Origin: Pelagihabitans sp965238025
GTDB taxonomy: Bacteria; Bacteroidota; Bacteroidia; Flavobacteriales; Flavobacteriaceae
DNA length: 64,000 bases
Assembly: GCA_965238025.1 (NCBI GenBank)
Contig: OZ250162.1
Span: 3,720,001 to 3,784,000, forward strand
Reading direction: 5' to 3'
Below the pieces are notes generated by a model that searched no databases, had not been told where the DNA came from, and saw nothing but the letters and a program-made list of their open reading frames with translations. Shown here piece by piece: positions 34,273 through 42,915 of the stretch. The stretch's first letter is position 1. Every line of letters starts with the position of its first letter. The position numbers and the translations under genes were made by a program.

Positions 34273-36120
34273 CTAAATAGGGCGTACAATGCCCAAAGAC
34301 TTTATTTTGGAAGTAAGTGTCGTCGGTTTTAGCTTAAGAATCGCTGCGGCCCCATTTTTACCAGAAATTTTCCAACCGGTCTTTTTTAGAGCACGAAGAA
34401 TGTTCTCTCTTTCCAGTTTGATTATTTCAGGAGCAGAGAGTATCTTTTCTGATTTTGTGTCAATTTGGGTCGGACTGTTTTCGAAAGATTTGGGAATTAA
34501 AGTTTCCCAGGATATAGTTCCATTTTGTGAAACGATAACCGCCCGTTCGATTATGTTCTGAAGTTCACGAACATTACCAGGCCATGGATAACGTGATAGT
34601 AATGCCTTATCCGCCTCGGCGGGCGAATGTATCTTCTTATTGAGTTTTTTTGAAAATTGATCGATGATTTCTTGGGCGATCAAATGAATATCGTCACCCC
34701 GTTCTCTTAAAGGTGGAACCATAATGGGGAAAACATTTAGTCTGTAATAAAGATCTTCCCTAAATTTTCCTTCTTTTGAAAAACTCAATAAATCTCGGTG
34801 CGTAGCCGCAATAATGCGAACATTTACTTTCACGGTTTCTGAACTTCCCACGGGGTCGAATTCCCCTTCTTGGATAATCCGCAAAAGTTTGGGTTGTAAA
34901 TCAATAGGCATCTCCCCGATTTCATCTAAAAAGATGGTTCCCATATCCGCTAAAAGAAAGCGCCCTTTTCTACTTGCTGTAGCCCCTGTAAAAGCCCCCT
35001 TTTCATGTCCGAACAATTCGCTCTCGATCAAATTCGCCGGAATGGCGCCACAATTTATACGAATAAGTGGTTTGTCATTTCTCGGGCTAGCCTGATGAAT
35101 TGCTCTGGCCACTAGTTCTTTACCCGTACCCGTTTCCCCATTAATCAATACCGTGGCATCAGTTCGCGCCACCTGTTCAATAAGATTAAGCACTTCGACC
35201 ATACTCGGGTCCTTGGCGATAATGCCATAACTACTGGTCAATTCTTTTATTTCCTCCGCCAAATACTCGGTCTGATTGGTCAAAAGGCTTATGGTATCTT
35301 GAGCGGCAATACGTTCTTCTATGTTTCTTAAAATCAGGGTATAAAAAGTCGCATCACCTTCACCGTATCTGCTAATCGTTCCCTCGTTCAAGGTTTCCTT
35401 TTCATCGGAACCGATTACTTTGACAATATTGGGCAGGTAATTGTTGATGGCTTTACTATCTCCTTCTAGACCTGATTTTACCAATGATTCGATTAAATCG
35501 GCGCCGGCCTCATCAAAGAAAAAAAGCAGGTTGCGCTGTAAGGCATCATCATTCTCTAAGAGCGTATCTGCCGACGGATTGGTCAAAATGATCCTGAATT
35601 TGGAATCGAACATGATAATGGCATCCATAGCACCATTGATGAGTCCTTTCATTTTGCCATTCGCCTGTTCCACTAGTTTTTTTGAGTTCGCCAACTGCTC
35701 TTGGGTGCTATCCAATTCGCGATGCCGTTTTATCATCTCCGCTAATATACCTTGAGCGAACCCTTGGTCACTTTTCATCAAGCTAAGAAAGTGCGTGCGT
35801 TCAATTTTTGCAACCCTAGTTTCTGTAACAGAAGTAACCGAGGCTGATCTGGTTTCATCATCAATCAGCGCGTATTCACCAAAACAATCCCCTTGAATCA
35901 GTGTTCCGAAATCATGCTGTCCTTCATGTACCTTTACCTGACCATTAAGAATAGTATACATTGCATCACCCACATCGCCTTTAATGATTATTGGGTCATT
36001 TCGATAATATGTTTCTACCTCGATGTTCTTGCTGAGGTTTGCTAACGAAGCTTTCGAAACCTCTGAGAAGAATCGTACTTTGGTTAAAAATGCCGGAAGA
36101 TCGGTTTCTTTTTCGGACAT
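34273..36120 (-). CDS. Sigma54-dependent activator with cyclic-nucleotide-binding and PAS domains
   Basis: 615 residues. Residues about 12-120 are a CRP-type cNMP-binding domain with an intact phosphate-binding cassette: FGEYAL (G81, E82) and RSASV (R91, S92, A93). A PAS-like domain follows (about 156-270). The AAA+ domain has Walker A GETGTGKE (328-335), the sigma54-contacting GAFTGA (375-380), Walker B FLDEIGEMP (DE 399-400) and IIAATHRDL. A Fis-type HTH closes the protein (WKISGKNGAAAILKLKPTTL). It should activate RpoN promoters in response to a cyclic nucleotide and/or PAS signal. It sits just upstream of osmC and its sigma54-like promoter. Confidence 0.93.
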   Translation of the reverse strand: MSEKETDLPAFLTKVRFFSEVSKASLANLSKNIEVETYYRNDPIIIKGDVGDAMYTILNGQVKVHEGQHDFGTLIQGDCFGEYALIDDETRSASVTSVTETRVAKIERTHFLSLMKSDQGFAQGILAEMIKRHRELDSTQEQLANSKKLVEQANGKMKGLINGAMDAIIMFDSKFRIILTNPSADTLLENDDALQRNLLFFFDEAGADLIESLVKSGLEGDSKAINNYLPNIVKVIGSDEKETLNEGTISRYGEGDATFYTLILRNIEERIAAQDTISLLTNQTEYLAEEIKELTSSYGIIAKDPSMVEVLNLIEQVARTDATVLINGETGTGKELVARAIHQASPRNDKPLIRINCGAIPANLIESELFGHEKGAFTGATASRKGRFLLADMGTIFLDEIGEMPIDLQPKLLRIIQEGEFDPVGSSETVKVNVRIIAATHRDLLSFSKEGKFREDLYYRLNVFPIMVPPLRERGDDIHLIAQEIIDQFSKKLNKKIHSPAEADKALLSRYPWPGNVRELQNIIERAVIVSQNGTISWETLIPKSFENSPTQIDTKSEKILSAPEIIKLERENILRALKKTGWKISGKNGAAAILKLKPTTLTSKIKSLGIVRPI

Positions 36121-36196
36121 AATCAGAATAAGATGATTGTTGCTATTAAATATAAAGATTTATGATCAAGTATATCAATACTATTACCAGCGCAAA

Positions 36197-36222
36197 CAAA
36201 AAAACCTGCCAGAGCAGGTATT
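36197..36222 (-). terminator. Terminator of dps
   Basis: Stem ACCTGC / GCAGGT (36204-36209, 36214-36219). On the minus strand the second arm is followed by a T run (TTTTTTTGTTTG). It is placed directly after the dps stop. Confidence 0.75.
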
Positions 36223-36244
36223 CTTTGTCAAATTATTTAAATTT

Positions 36245-36724
36245 TTAAATCTCCTCTACCAACCAGGCTTTCATCATCCAAACCGTTTTTTCCTGTTCGC
36301 TGATAAAGTCACTCATCATACTGTTGGTACCCTCATCATCGGCGGCACCAGAGGCATCCAGAATCCTTCTTTCTATGACCAATAATTCGGTCAATGAAGC
36401 TACAATCAATCGGATGCTATCCTCATCTTTTGTAATGTTTTTACCAACCGGAACCTTGGAATGCGTCATATAATCTTCAAACGTATGTTCCGGTACCCCG
36501 CCCAAGGTAAGGATACGTTCTGCCACCATGTCTACCTTCATATTGGCATCGGTATACAATTCCTCGAATTTTAGATGCAGGTCAAAAAAGCGCTTACCCT
36601 TAATGTTCCAATGTATTCCCCTGAGATTCTGATAGTATGTTTGAAAATTGGCAAGCAATATGTTCAAATCGGTACTCAGTTCTTTTGATTTTTCTGTACT
36701 TAATCCTATGCTATTGAGTTTCAT
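36245..36724 (-). CDS. dps: Dps family DNA-binding, iron-storage protein
   Basis: 159 residues, four-helix ferritin-like subunit. The ferroxidase ligands typical of Dps are seen: RGIHWNIKGKRFFDLHLKFEELY (H and D/E at the dimer interface) with MKVDMVAERILTLGG. The C-terminal helix is EQEKTVWMMKAWL. It forms dodecamers that oxidise Fe(II) with H2O2 and protect DNA. It is divergent from oxyR, with 97 bp between the genes, the classical arrangement for an OxyR target. Confidence 0.94.
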   Translation of the reverse strand: MKLNSIGLSTEKSKELSTDLNILLANFQTYYQNLRGIHWNIKGKRFFDLHLKFEELYTDANMKVDMVAERILTLGGVPEHTFEDYMTHSKVPVGKNITKDEDSIRLIVASLTELLVIERRILDASGAADDEGTNSMMSDFISEQEKTVWMMKAWLVEEI

Positions 36725-36821
36725 TGTTTTTTATTTTACTATAAATTTATAGAATATACTTATTCATTTCCATAGATTTTATTGATAGTTTTTATACCTT
36801 TATCACCTTAAATTATAAGCG
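36725..36821. promoter_or_regulatory. dps-oxyR divergent promoter region
   Basis: 97 bp, strongly AT-rich. ATAG half-sites, the repeated element of OxyR operators in other bacteria, occur at 36749, 36772 and 36785. They do not form a complete textbook operator, so the exact binding position is uncertain. Confidence 0.35.
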
Positions 36822-37760
36822 ATGACCATTACCCAATTGCAGTATGTATTAGCCGTTGCCGAGTATCAAAATTTCACCTTGGCCGCACGAAAGAGTTTCG
36901 TTACGCAACCTACTTTAAGTATGCAGGTTCAAAAGCTTGAGGATGAGTTGGATGTGTTGATTTTTGACCGCAGTAAAAAGCCTATTGCCATTACCGAAGT
37001 GGGTGCAAAGATAGTAGCCCAGGCAAAAAATATTGTCAATGAGGCCGACCGTATCAAAGACATCGTAGATCAGGAAAAAGGGTTTATAGGAGGTGATTTT
37101 ACTTTAGGGATCATTCCCACCATTATGCCTACTTTATTGCCAATGTTTCTCAAAACCTTTATCAACAAATACCCAAAGGTAAATTTGATTATCAAGGAAC
37201 AGAGTACAGAAAATATTATCCGAAATATACAGGACGGCCATTTGGATGCTGCTATTGCCGCAACGCCTTTAGAAATAGAGTTTATAAAAGAGCGACCGCT
37301 GTATTATGAGCCTTTTGTAGGTTATGTACCGGCAAGCCATCGTCTGGGAAGTGCCAAAAAGTTAGACCCGGAGGATCTAGACATAAGTGACGTTCTGTTA
37401 CTACAGGATGGGCATTGCTTTCGGGATGGGGTCATTAATCTTTGTAAAGCTCCCCGCGATTATAACGAAGAGCATTTTCAACTGCAGAGCGGAAGTTTTG
37501 AAACCCTGGTAAACCTTTCTAATGAAGGGCTTGGTATGACACTTCTGCCTTTTTTAAATACTTTGGAACTCGATACTGAAAAAAGCAAAAATCTAAAACA
37601 TTTTAATGAACCCTCCCCCGCCCGTGAGGTAAGCCTTATTTATCATAAGAGTGAATTAAAAATACAGATTATCGAAGCCTTGAAGGATGTCATCTCTTCA
37701 GTAGTCAGGGGCGCAATAGCCTTTCAAGATGTAAAAATCATTAGCCCTTTAGGAAAGTAA
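36822..37760 (+). CDS. oxyR: Hydrogen-peroxide-sensing LysR regulator OxyR
   Basis: 312 residues. The N-terminal LysR HTH is MTITQLQYVLAVAEYQNFT, RKSFVTQPTLSMQVQKLE. The regulatory domain carries the peroxide switch cysteines in DGHCFRDGVINLCKA, at C199 and C208, the same numbers as in the E. coli protein. Disulfide formation between them would switch on target genes, here most obviously the divergent dps. The C-terminus SSVVRGAIAFQDVKIISPLGK is typical of the Bacteroidota form. A strong terminator follows. Confidence 0.96.
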   Translation: MTITQLQYVLAVAEYQNFTLAARKSFVTQPTLSMQVQKLEDELDVLIFDRSKKPIAITEVGAKIVAQAKNIVNEADRIKDIVDQEKGFIGGDFTLGIIPTIMPTLLPMFLKTFINKYPKVNLIIKEQSTENIIRNIQDGHLDAAIAATPLEIEFIKERPLYYEPFVGYVPASHRLGSAKKLDPEDLDISDVLLLQDGHCFRDGVINLCKAPRDYNEEHFQLQSGSFETLVNLSNEGLGMTLLPFLNTLELDTEKSKNLKHFNEPSPAREVSLIYHKSELKIQIIEALKDVISSVVRGAIAFQDVKIISPLGK

Positions 37761-37774
37761 CCTGTTGGATATAC

Positions 37775-37809
37775 AAAAAGCCCTGCAACGATTGTTGCAG
37801 GGCTTTTTT
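37775..37809. terminator. Bidirectional terminator
   Basis: AAAAAGCCCTGCAAC, loop GATT, GTTGCAGGGCTTTTT: a perfect 15-bp stem serving oxyR and the convergent small gene at 37830. Confidence 0.92.
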
Positions 37810-37829
37810 ATGCTATGAAATAGGTTAAA

Positions 37830-38027
37830 CTATGCTTTTAAATAGATTAGGCTTTGTTGTAACTCCGGTTTATCGGTCAAGAACTGTTTTAACCAGTCTT
37901 TCAGTTCATCTATTTCTTCAGGTAGGAGCCTTTCAAGGGCCTTCTTTACTTCTTTACAAAACAACTTAGTGTCAAAACTGACTTTTTTCAATACAGTTTT
38001 CGTGTACTCCAGCATAGCTTTGGCCAT
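37830..38027 (-). CDS. Small helical conserved-type hypothetical protein
   Basis: 65 residues, lysine- and leucine-rich and amphipathic (FCKEVKKALERLLPEEIDELKDWLKQF). There is no signal peptide or membrane segment. Support for a real gene is its own start after an AT-rich promoter region, a bidirectional terminator right after the stop, and no overlapping alternative. It is probably a cytosolic regulator or protein-interaction module. Function unknown. Confidence 0.65.
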   Translation of the reverse strand: MAKAMLEYTKTVLKKVSFDTKLFCKEVKKALERLLPEEIDELKDWLKQFLTDKPELQQSLIYLKA

Positions 38028-38166
38028 ATATAAAAATGTTTAAATTATTAGGTTGCAGTTACAATTTTAACCCTAAATCATTTTTTTTATTGCCTATAAC
38101 TCGTTAAAAAATCCCTAATTTCGCGTTAAAGTCAATGAATACAGTTTGTTTCAAGTGTTTAAAATT

Positions 38167-39438
38167 ATGAAAAAATGGCTGTTTTTTCTCATTTCAGGTC
38201 TTTTGATCGCTGGCTGTAGTGCCACTAAAATTTCGAAATCAGCCAAGCAGATCGATACGGTTTTTGAGTCGAATTTTAATGAAAATTACTTTATCGGCTT
38301 TTTGTTGCTAGACCCGCTGACCAAGGATACCTTATACGCCAAAGACGCTAAAAAATACTTTACACCGGCCAGTACCACCAAAATTTTTACCCTTTACGCC
38401 GCGCTAGACCTTTTGCCCGAACGTATTCCCACCTTAAAATATGTTGCACAAAATGATACGCTATATTTTGAAGGAACGGGAGACCCAACCCAATTGCACC
38501 CACATTTTAAGGACAGTACCGTAGTTAATTTTTTAAAAAACCACAATCATCTTGCATGGCGCTCAAATAACTATTATGGTCACCTTTTGGGCCCAGGATG
38601 GGCAATAGAGGATTATCAATACTATTACCAAGTAGAACGCGGTGCTTTACCTTTGTATGGAAACGTTGTAACCATTTATTCGTCCGATTCCCTTCGGGTC
38701 ATTCCCACTTTTTTTAGGAAGGAAGTGGTACCCATAGACCATCGTATGAACAGGGAACCGGAATCAAATACCTTCTATTATGATACCAAGCGAAAGGATA
38801 CGGTTGAAATTCCCTATCGGACAGATAGTACCTTGACCAAAAAGTTACTTGAAAAGACCCTAGAAAAAAGGATACAGCTTGTCAAGACCATGCCCGAAGG
38901 CGAGAAATCGATATTATATGGCATGCCTGTAGATTCCGTTTATAAGAGAATGATGCAAGAAAGCGATAATTTTTTGGCCGATCAACTGCTGATTCTCTCC
39001 TCTTCGGTCCTGGCTGATAGTTTGGATGGAAACAGCCTTAGAAAATATATTCTTGAAAACCAGCTTTCAAAGCTAAAACAAGTTCCCCGGTGGGTAGATG
39101 GTTCAGGCTTGTCCCGTTACAATCTTTTTACACCCGAATCTATGGTTCACGTCTTGGACAAACTATATACCGATGTGCCGAGAAAGCGACTATTTGATAT
39201 TTTTCCCGCAGGAGGGGTTTCTGGAACGTTGACTGACTGGTACGCCGGTAACCCCAAGCCGTATATTTTTGCCAAATCAGGTAGTTTGGGGAATAATTAT
39301 TCGCTGAGCGGGTATCTGTTGGCAAAATCAGGCAAGGTGCTGATTTTTAGTTTTATGAATAATCATTTTACACAACCCTCCTCAGAAATAAAAATGCAGA
39401 TGCAAGCCCTCTTTGAAAATATCCGGGATAACTACTAG
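38167..39438 (+). CDS. D-alanyl-D-alanine carboxypeptidase, PBP4/S13 family lipoprotein
   Basis: 423 residues starting at ATG 38167; an in-frame TTG seven codons earlier is not used here. The lipobox is LIAGC with Cys17. Penicillin-binding motifs are SxxK as STTK (S69, K72), SxN as SDN in MQESDNFLADQLL, and KSG in FAKSGSLGNNYS. The spacing with a long insert between SxxK and SxN is the PBP4 (DacB) arrangement. It trims or hydrolyses peptidoglycan cross-links in the periplasm. Its stop overlaps the stop of the convergent msrA gene by 4 bp. Confidence 0.92.
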   Translation: MKKWLFFLISGLLIAGCSATKISKSAKQIDTVFESNFNENYFIGFLLLDPLTKDTLYAKDAKKYFTPASTTKIFTLYAALDLLPERIPTLKYVAQNDTLYFEGTGDPTQLHPHFKDSTVVNFLKNHNHLAWRSNNYYGHLLGPGWAIEDYQYYYQVERGALPLYGNVVTIYSSDSLRVIPTFFRKEVVPIDHRMNREPESNTFYYDTKRKDTVEIPYRTDSTLTKKLLEKTLEKRIQLVKTMPEGEKSILYGMPVDSVYKRMMQESDNFLADQLLILSSSVLADSLDGNSLRKYILENQLSKLKQVPRWVDGSGLSRYNLFTPESMVHVLDKLYTDVPRKRLFDIFPAGGVSGTLTDWYAGNPKPYIFAKSGSLGNNYSLSGYLLAKSGKVLIFSFMNNHFTQPSSEIKMQMQALFENIRDNY

Positions 39439-39941
39439 GTCTTTAGTTTTTCGGAATTCACCACATCTGAAAATCGTTCCAAAAGCAAGCTTAGCTTTGG
39501 CGAAATATAGGTTTCACAAAAGGGTTTTTCGGGATTGGTATAATAGTAATTGTGAAATTGTTTTTCCGAAGGTTTAAAACGTTTAAAGGGAAGCACTTTT
39601 GTTACTAATTTTTCCTTAAAACCTTCCTGCAAATCGGTTAAAATAGTTGCTGCCTTTTTACCATCTTTCTCATCAAAAAAATAAATAGCAGAGCGATACT
39701 TATTCCGCATACTATGGGCCGCCGTACTTTTATGTGTGTACAGGTGCACTTCAATTAAATTCTTTAAGGAAATTTGGTCAGCCCGATAATGAACAATAAC
39801 CGCTTCTGACCAAGTAGCTAGTTCGCCATCGGCAGCCACGAATCCTTGTTCTACCTTATGAACTCCCTTTAATGATTGAAAAACAGCTTCGGTACACCAA
39901 TGGCACCCTCCGCCCAAAGCAATTTTGGAACATTCTTTCAT
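39435..39941 (-). CDS. msrA: Peptide methionine sulfoxide reductase MsrA
   Basis: 168 residues. The catalytic motif is GGGCHWCTEAVF with C13 as nucleophile; most MsrA have GCFWC, so Phe is replaced by His. Further family segments are GVHKVEQGFV, EAVIVHYRADQISLKNLIEVHLYTHK and SAIYFFDE. It reduces methionine-S-sulfoxide and is part of the oxidative-damage theme of this stretch (OxyR, Dps, OsmC). It is encoded with the NUDIX gene upstream on the same strand. Confidence 0.9.
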   Translation of the reverse strand: MKECSKIALGGGCHWCTEAVFQSLKGVHKVEQGFVAADGELATWSEAVIVHYRADQISLKNLIEVHLYTHKSTAAHSMRNKYRSAIYFFDEKDGKKAATILTDLQEGFKEKLVTKVLPFKRFKPSEKQFHNYYYTNPEKPFCETYISPKLSLLLERFSDVVNSEKLKT

Positions 39942-39962
39942 TTCATGTCAGTCGCAAAAACC

Positions 39963-40547
39963 TCAAGAAAATAACCCATTTATTTGGGCATATTGTAGTA
40001 GCATAATAGTCTTTGCATCTTGTATTTTTCCTGTGCTTATCATTTCAAGGGTTTTTTCAAAAGGGTATTCAAGTACTTCTATATTTTCTGTTTCATGCTC
40101 CGATCCCCCTCCCTCACCAACCTTCATACGGTCTTCATAGGCACCGATAAAAAGATACAGGATTTCCGTTACTGAACCTGGTGACATATAGGTCTCATAA
40201 ATACGTTTCACATCGTGAATACGGTAACCTGTCTCCTCTTCTACCTCTTTACGGATACAATCTTCAGGGTTATCGCCATCTAAAAGTCCAGCGCACGCCT
40301 CGATCATCATGCCATTGTCATTGCCATTAACATAGGTAGGCATTCGAAACTGCTGGGTTAGTACTACCGTGCCTTTGGTTTTATTATACAAGAGTATTGC
40401 CGCACCATTGCCACGGTCATAGGCCTCACGTTCTTGTTTTTCCCAGCTACCATCTGGTTTTTGGTACTCAAAACTGAATTTGTTCAAGGTGTACCAATTA
40501 TCGGAAAGCAGCTCTTTCTTAATATTACGTACCTTACTATTCTGCAT
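39963..40547 (-). CDS. NUDIX hydrolase (NudK/ADP-ribose pyrophosphatase type)
   Basis: 194 residues. The Nudix box GLLDGDNPEDCIRKEVEEETGY fits Gx5Ex7REUxEExGU with D at the first acidic position, and the EVEEETG core supplies the Mg2+ ligands. The downstream segment YMSPGSVTEILYLFIGAY, with SPG and E, is typical of NudF/NudK enzymes that cleave ADP-ribose or GDP-mannose. It overlaps the DUF4406 gene by 11 bp, so the two are cotranscribed. Confidence 0.92.
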   Translation of the reverse strand: MQNSKVRNIKKELLSDNWYTLNKFSFEYQKPDGSWEKQEREAYDRGNGAAILLYNKTKGTVVLTQQFRMPTYVNGNDNGMMIEACAGLLDGDNPEDCIRKEVEEETGYRIHDVKRIYETYMSPGSVTEILYLFIGAYEDRMKVGEGGGSEHETENIEVLEYPFEKTLEMISTGKIQDAKTIMLLQYAQINGLFS

Positions 40548-40896
40548 CTGGTATGTCTTTTAAATCATAATAAACTTGTAGTCCTAGATCCTTTGCAATC
40601 TTCACATCTTGATCTGCCCCTTTAGACTCCCCTTCTATTCGTAATACAGCATCACATTTCGTCAATAACCTATGGGCAACAGGGTATTGTATTTCTTGAA
40701 AGATGGCATCCCCAATAGCATTGGAACCGGCAAGTTTGATCAATGGGTTGGCAACCCATTCCCCAATCATCGGAACATGCCCCTTTTTAAAAATCGGCAA
40801 GGCCATTGATTCGAGCTTGTACATATTCCGTTTAATAAGATTCGGGTCGTTGTTGGTTCCACTACGATAGGGTCCCGCAATTAAAATCAGCATCAT
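40537..40896 (-). CDS. DUF4406 family protein (nucleoside deoxyribosyltransferase-like)
   Basis: 119 residues with a Rossmann-like start (MLILIAGPYRSGTNNDPNLIKRN). Further elements are GHVPMIGEWVANPLI and CDAVLRIEGESKGADQDVKIAKDLG, the pattern of the DUF4406/YtoQ-like nucleoside 2-deoxyribosyltransferase superfamily. Overlap with the NUDIX gene hints at a shared nucleotide-salvage or clean-up role. Activity is unproven. Confidence 0.85.
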   Translation of the reverse strand: MMLILIAGPYRSGTNNDPNLIKRNMYKLESMALPIFKKGHVPMIGEWVANPLIKLAGSNAIGDAIFQEIQYPVAHRLLTKCDAVLRIEGESKGADQDVKIAKDLGLQVYYDLKDIPDAE

Positions 40897-40959
40897 ATAA
40901 AAGTTTTTGTAAAGGAAGTAAATTATCTTCCGACAAAAATTAAGATAGTTTAATCACCT

Positions 40960-41529
40960 TCACTTTTTCTTTACCGAACTCAAAAATTCGGGGGTTACCC
41001 CAAGATAGGATGCAATTTGTTTTTGCGATACTTTTTCTGCAATCTTCGGGTACTTTTTCATGAACTTTTCATATCGCTCCTCTGTCGTTAGTGAAATAGT
41101 ATCCAATACTCGAAGCTGCTCGCGTATATATGCATTTTGAAAGCGAATTCTAAAAAACCGCTCAAAACCTGAAACACTTTTAAAAAGTTCTTCCAGTGCA
41201 TGAAAATTGAACGCTATTAATTTACAATCCTCGAGGGTCTCAATAGATAACAAAGCCGGAAGTTGATTCGTAAAACAGTGCATGTCGGTTACCCACCAAT
41301 CCTGGACCGCAAACATTATGGTCGACTCCTTTCCGTCTTTGTTGCAATTGAACGCCCGCAAACTTCCCGACTCCACAAAAAACAATTCTTTACATAGTTG
41401 ACCTTGTCGTAATACAAGTTCTTTTTTACCAACTATTTTGGTGGTTGCACAGGAATTCAAATGATTTTTATCAGAATTACTGAGCGGAATATGTTTTTCA
41501 ATATTCTTGAAAAGTCGAAAATTATTCAC
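40960..41529 (-). CDS. Crp/Fnr family transcriptional regulator
   Basis: 189 residues. The start is a GTG (VNNFRLFKN translated with Met); an in-frame TAA a few codons upstream and the lack of an early ATG make this the only reasonable start. The cupin-like sensor domain lacks the GExAL/RSA phosphate-binding cassette, so cyclic-nucleotide binding is unlikely. The C-terminal HTH (VSQKQIASYLGVTPEFLSSVKKK) is the abbreviated form common in Bacteroidota. The ligand is unknown. Confidence 0.88.
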   Translation of the reverse strand: MNNFRLFKNIEKHIPLSNSDKNHLNSCATTKIVGKKELVLRQGQLCKELFFVESGSLRAFNCNKDGKESTIMFAVQDWWVTDMHCFTNQLPALLSIETLEDCKLIAFNFHALEELFKSVSGFERFFRIRFQNAYIREQLRVLDTISLTTEERYEKFMKKYPKIAEKVSQKQIASYLGVTPEFLSSVKKK

Positions 41530-41578
41530 CTGATAGATAAAAGATTTAAAAGGTACTTACGGCACCCTATCACTAGAA

Positions 41579-42250
41579 TTAAGCTTTTTCAATACCGTTT
41601 TTGGTCGTTGCCATGGCAATTAAAAAAATAGACGCCCAATAGGTCGTTAAAATCAGTATTCCCGAACCTTGGAAAGCATCCTTGAATTTGGCCCAACCTA
41701 AAATCGAATCCGATATGAGAAATAAAACTACCGCCAAAAATAACAGACTAAACATCGGTGTCTTCTTCCAAATCCTAAGGTTAACCCCTTGCCAAATCAT
41801 GATGATGATGACAGAAAAATATACGAATACCGGTATTTTCAAATTGCCGAGATGCCCGTACAATTCCCAATAATAAAATGCACCAAAAACCAACAATAAC
41901 CCGATGGGAAGCAGGTACGTTTTGAACCCATCAATACTTATAAAACTAAGGGTGAAAAGTACGTGAGCAATTAAAAAGGCCACTAACCCCCATATGAAGT
42001 ACGACTCATATAAAAGCAGGGTATCCCCGAGCAGACAAAAACAAAGTGCAACTAAAACAAATTTGTAAAATTTAGAATTCTTCAGGCCAAAAAATGTGGT
42101 AAAAAGAATTATCAGTATTGTCGTAAGAGGCTTTAAAATGGAATATAATTGGTGATTCCTTATAAAATCAAAATAAATTGCGATGCACGCAGAAAGGAAA
42201 ATCAAAAGTGCAAAGGGCGCAATATACTTTTTTGAAAACATAGTATTCAT
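41579..42250 (-). CDS. Lysoplasmalogenase (YhhN family) membrane protein
   Basis: 223 residues with about eight membrane helices. YhhN/TMEM86 features are visible: SILKPLTTILIILFTTFFG with the conserved KP, LCLLGDTLLLYESYF with the conserved GD, FLIAHVLFTLSF with AH, and LFLISDSILGWAKF with SDS. These polar residues within helices form the active site that cleaves the vinyl ether bond of lysoplasmalogens. It is 50 bp upstream of the Crp/Fnr gene on the same strand. Confidence 0.9.
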   Translation of the reverse strand: MNTMFSKKYIAPFALLIFLSACIAIYFDFIRNHQLYSILKPLTTILIILFTTFFGLKNSKFYKFVLVALCFCLLGDTLLLYESYFIWGLVAFLIAHVLFTLSFISIDGFKTYLLPIGLLLVFGAFYYWELYGHLGNLKIPVFVYFSVIIIMIWQGVNLRIWKKTPMFSLLFLAVVLFLISDSILGWAKFKDAFQGSGILILTTYWASIFLIAMATTKNGIEKA

Positions 42251-42389
42251 CCAATAATCGTAAAGATACTATATCAGTTACAAAGTGCTTTGCGAAAAAT
42301 TTCTTTCCATTTTACTATATTCAACCAAAATTAACCGACCCCTCCTAAATTTAGATGAATATCCGTAAACGAACTTAAAAACAGTCGAT

Positions 42390-42881
42390 ATGAAAAAGCA
42401 CGATTGGAGTACATTTAATAAACGAATAGCTATAAATGCCAGCAAGGCCGATATTTTCAATTCTTGGACCAGTCAAGATAATTTGGAAAAATGGTTTCTA
42501 AGTCAAGCGGAATTTAGTTCCCATGACGGTACTGTCAAAAATAGGGGTTCAAAAATTTTGAAAGGGGACACCTATTCCTGGATGTGGCATGGGAGCGAAA
42601 ATGTTGCCGAAGGGATGGTTAGGGAAAATAATGGTGATGATCTTTTGCGATTTACCTTTTTGGGCTGTGAGGTCAGTGTTGAAATTAAGGAAGAAGCTGG
42701 TGAAAATGTTGTTCAAATTACCCAGTCAGCCATTCCGTTGGACGAGGACTCCACAATGAGTTATTATGTGGGTTGTTCCCGAGGTTGGACATTTTATCTG
42801 GCAAACCTCAAATCAATCCTTGAAGGCGGGATTGACCTAAGAAATAAGAATGGAAACCTAACCAATGTTATTAATACCTAA
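42390..42881 (+). CDS. SRPBCC/AHSA1 family protein
   Basis: 163 residues. The START-like fold of the Aha1/AHSA1 group is seen in FNKRIAINASKADIFNSWTSQDNLEKWFLSQAEF, YSWMWHGSENVAEGMVREN, VSVEIKEEAGENVVQIT and the C-terminal helix GWTFYLANLKSILEGG. It binds hydrophobic ligands in an internal cavity; the ligand is unknown. It ends 34 bp before the start of the M81 peptidase gene. Confidence 0.88.
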   Translation: MKKHDWSTFNKRIAINASKADIFNSWTSQDNLEKWFLSQAEFSSHDGTVKNRGSKILKGDTYSWMWHGSENVAEGMVRENNGDDLLRFTFLGCEVSVEIKEEAGENVVQITQSAIPLDEDSTMSYYVGCSRGWTFYLANLKSILEGGIDLRNKNGNLTNVINT

Positions 42882-42915
42882 TGTAAACATTGTTTTGTGG
42901 TCAAATACCAAAAAA

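Noticed and set aside
38146..38166. TTG start for the PBP4-like gene
   Set aside because: The ATG at 38167 opens the lipoprotein signal directly.
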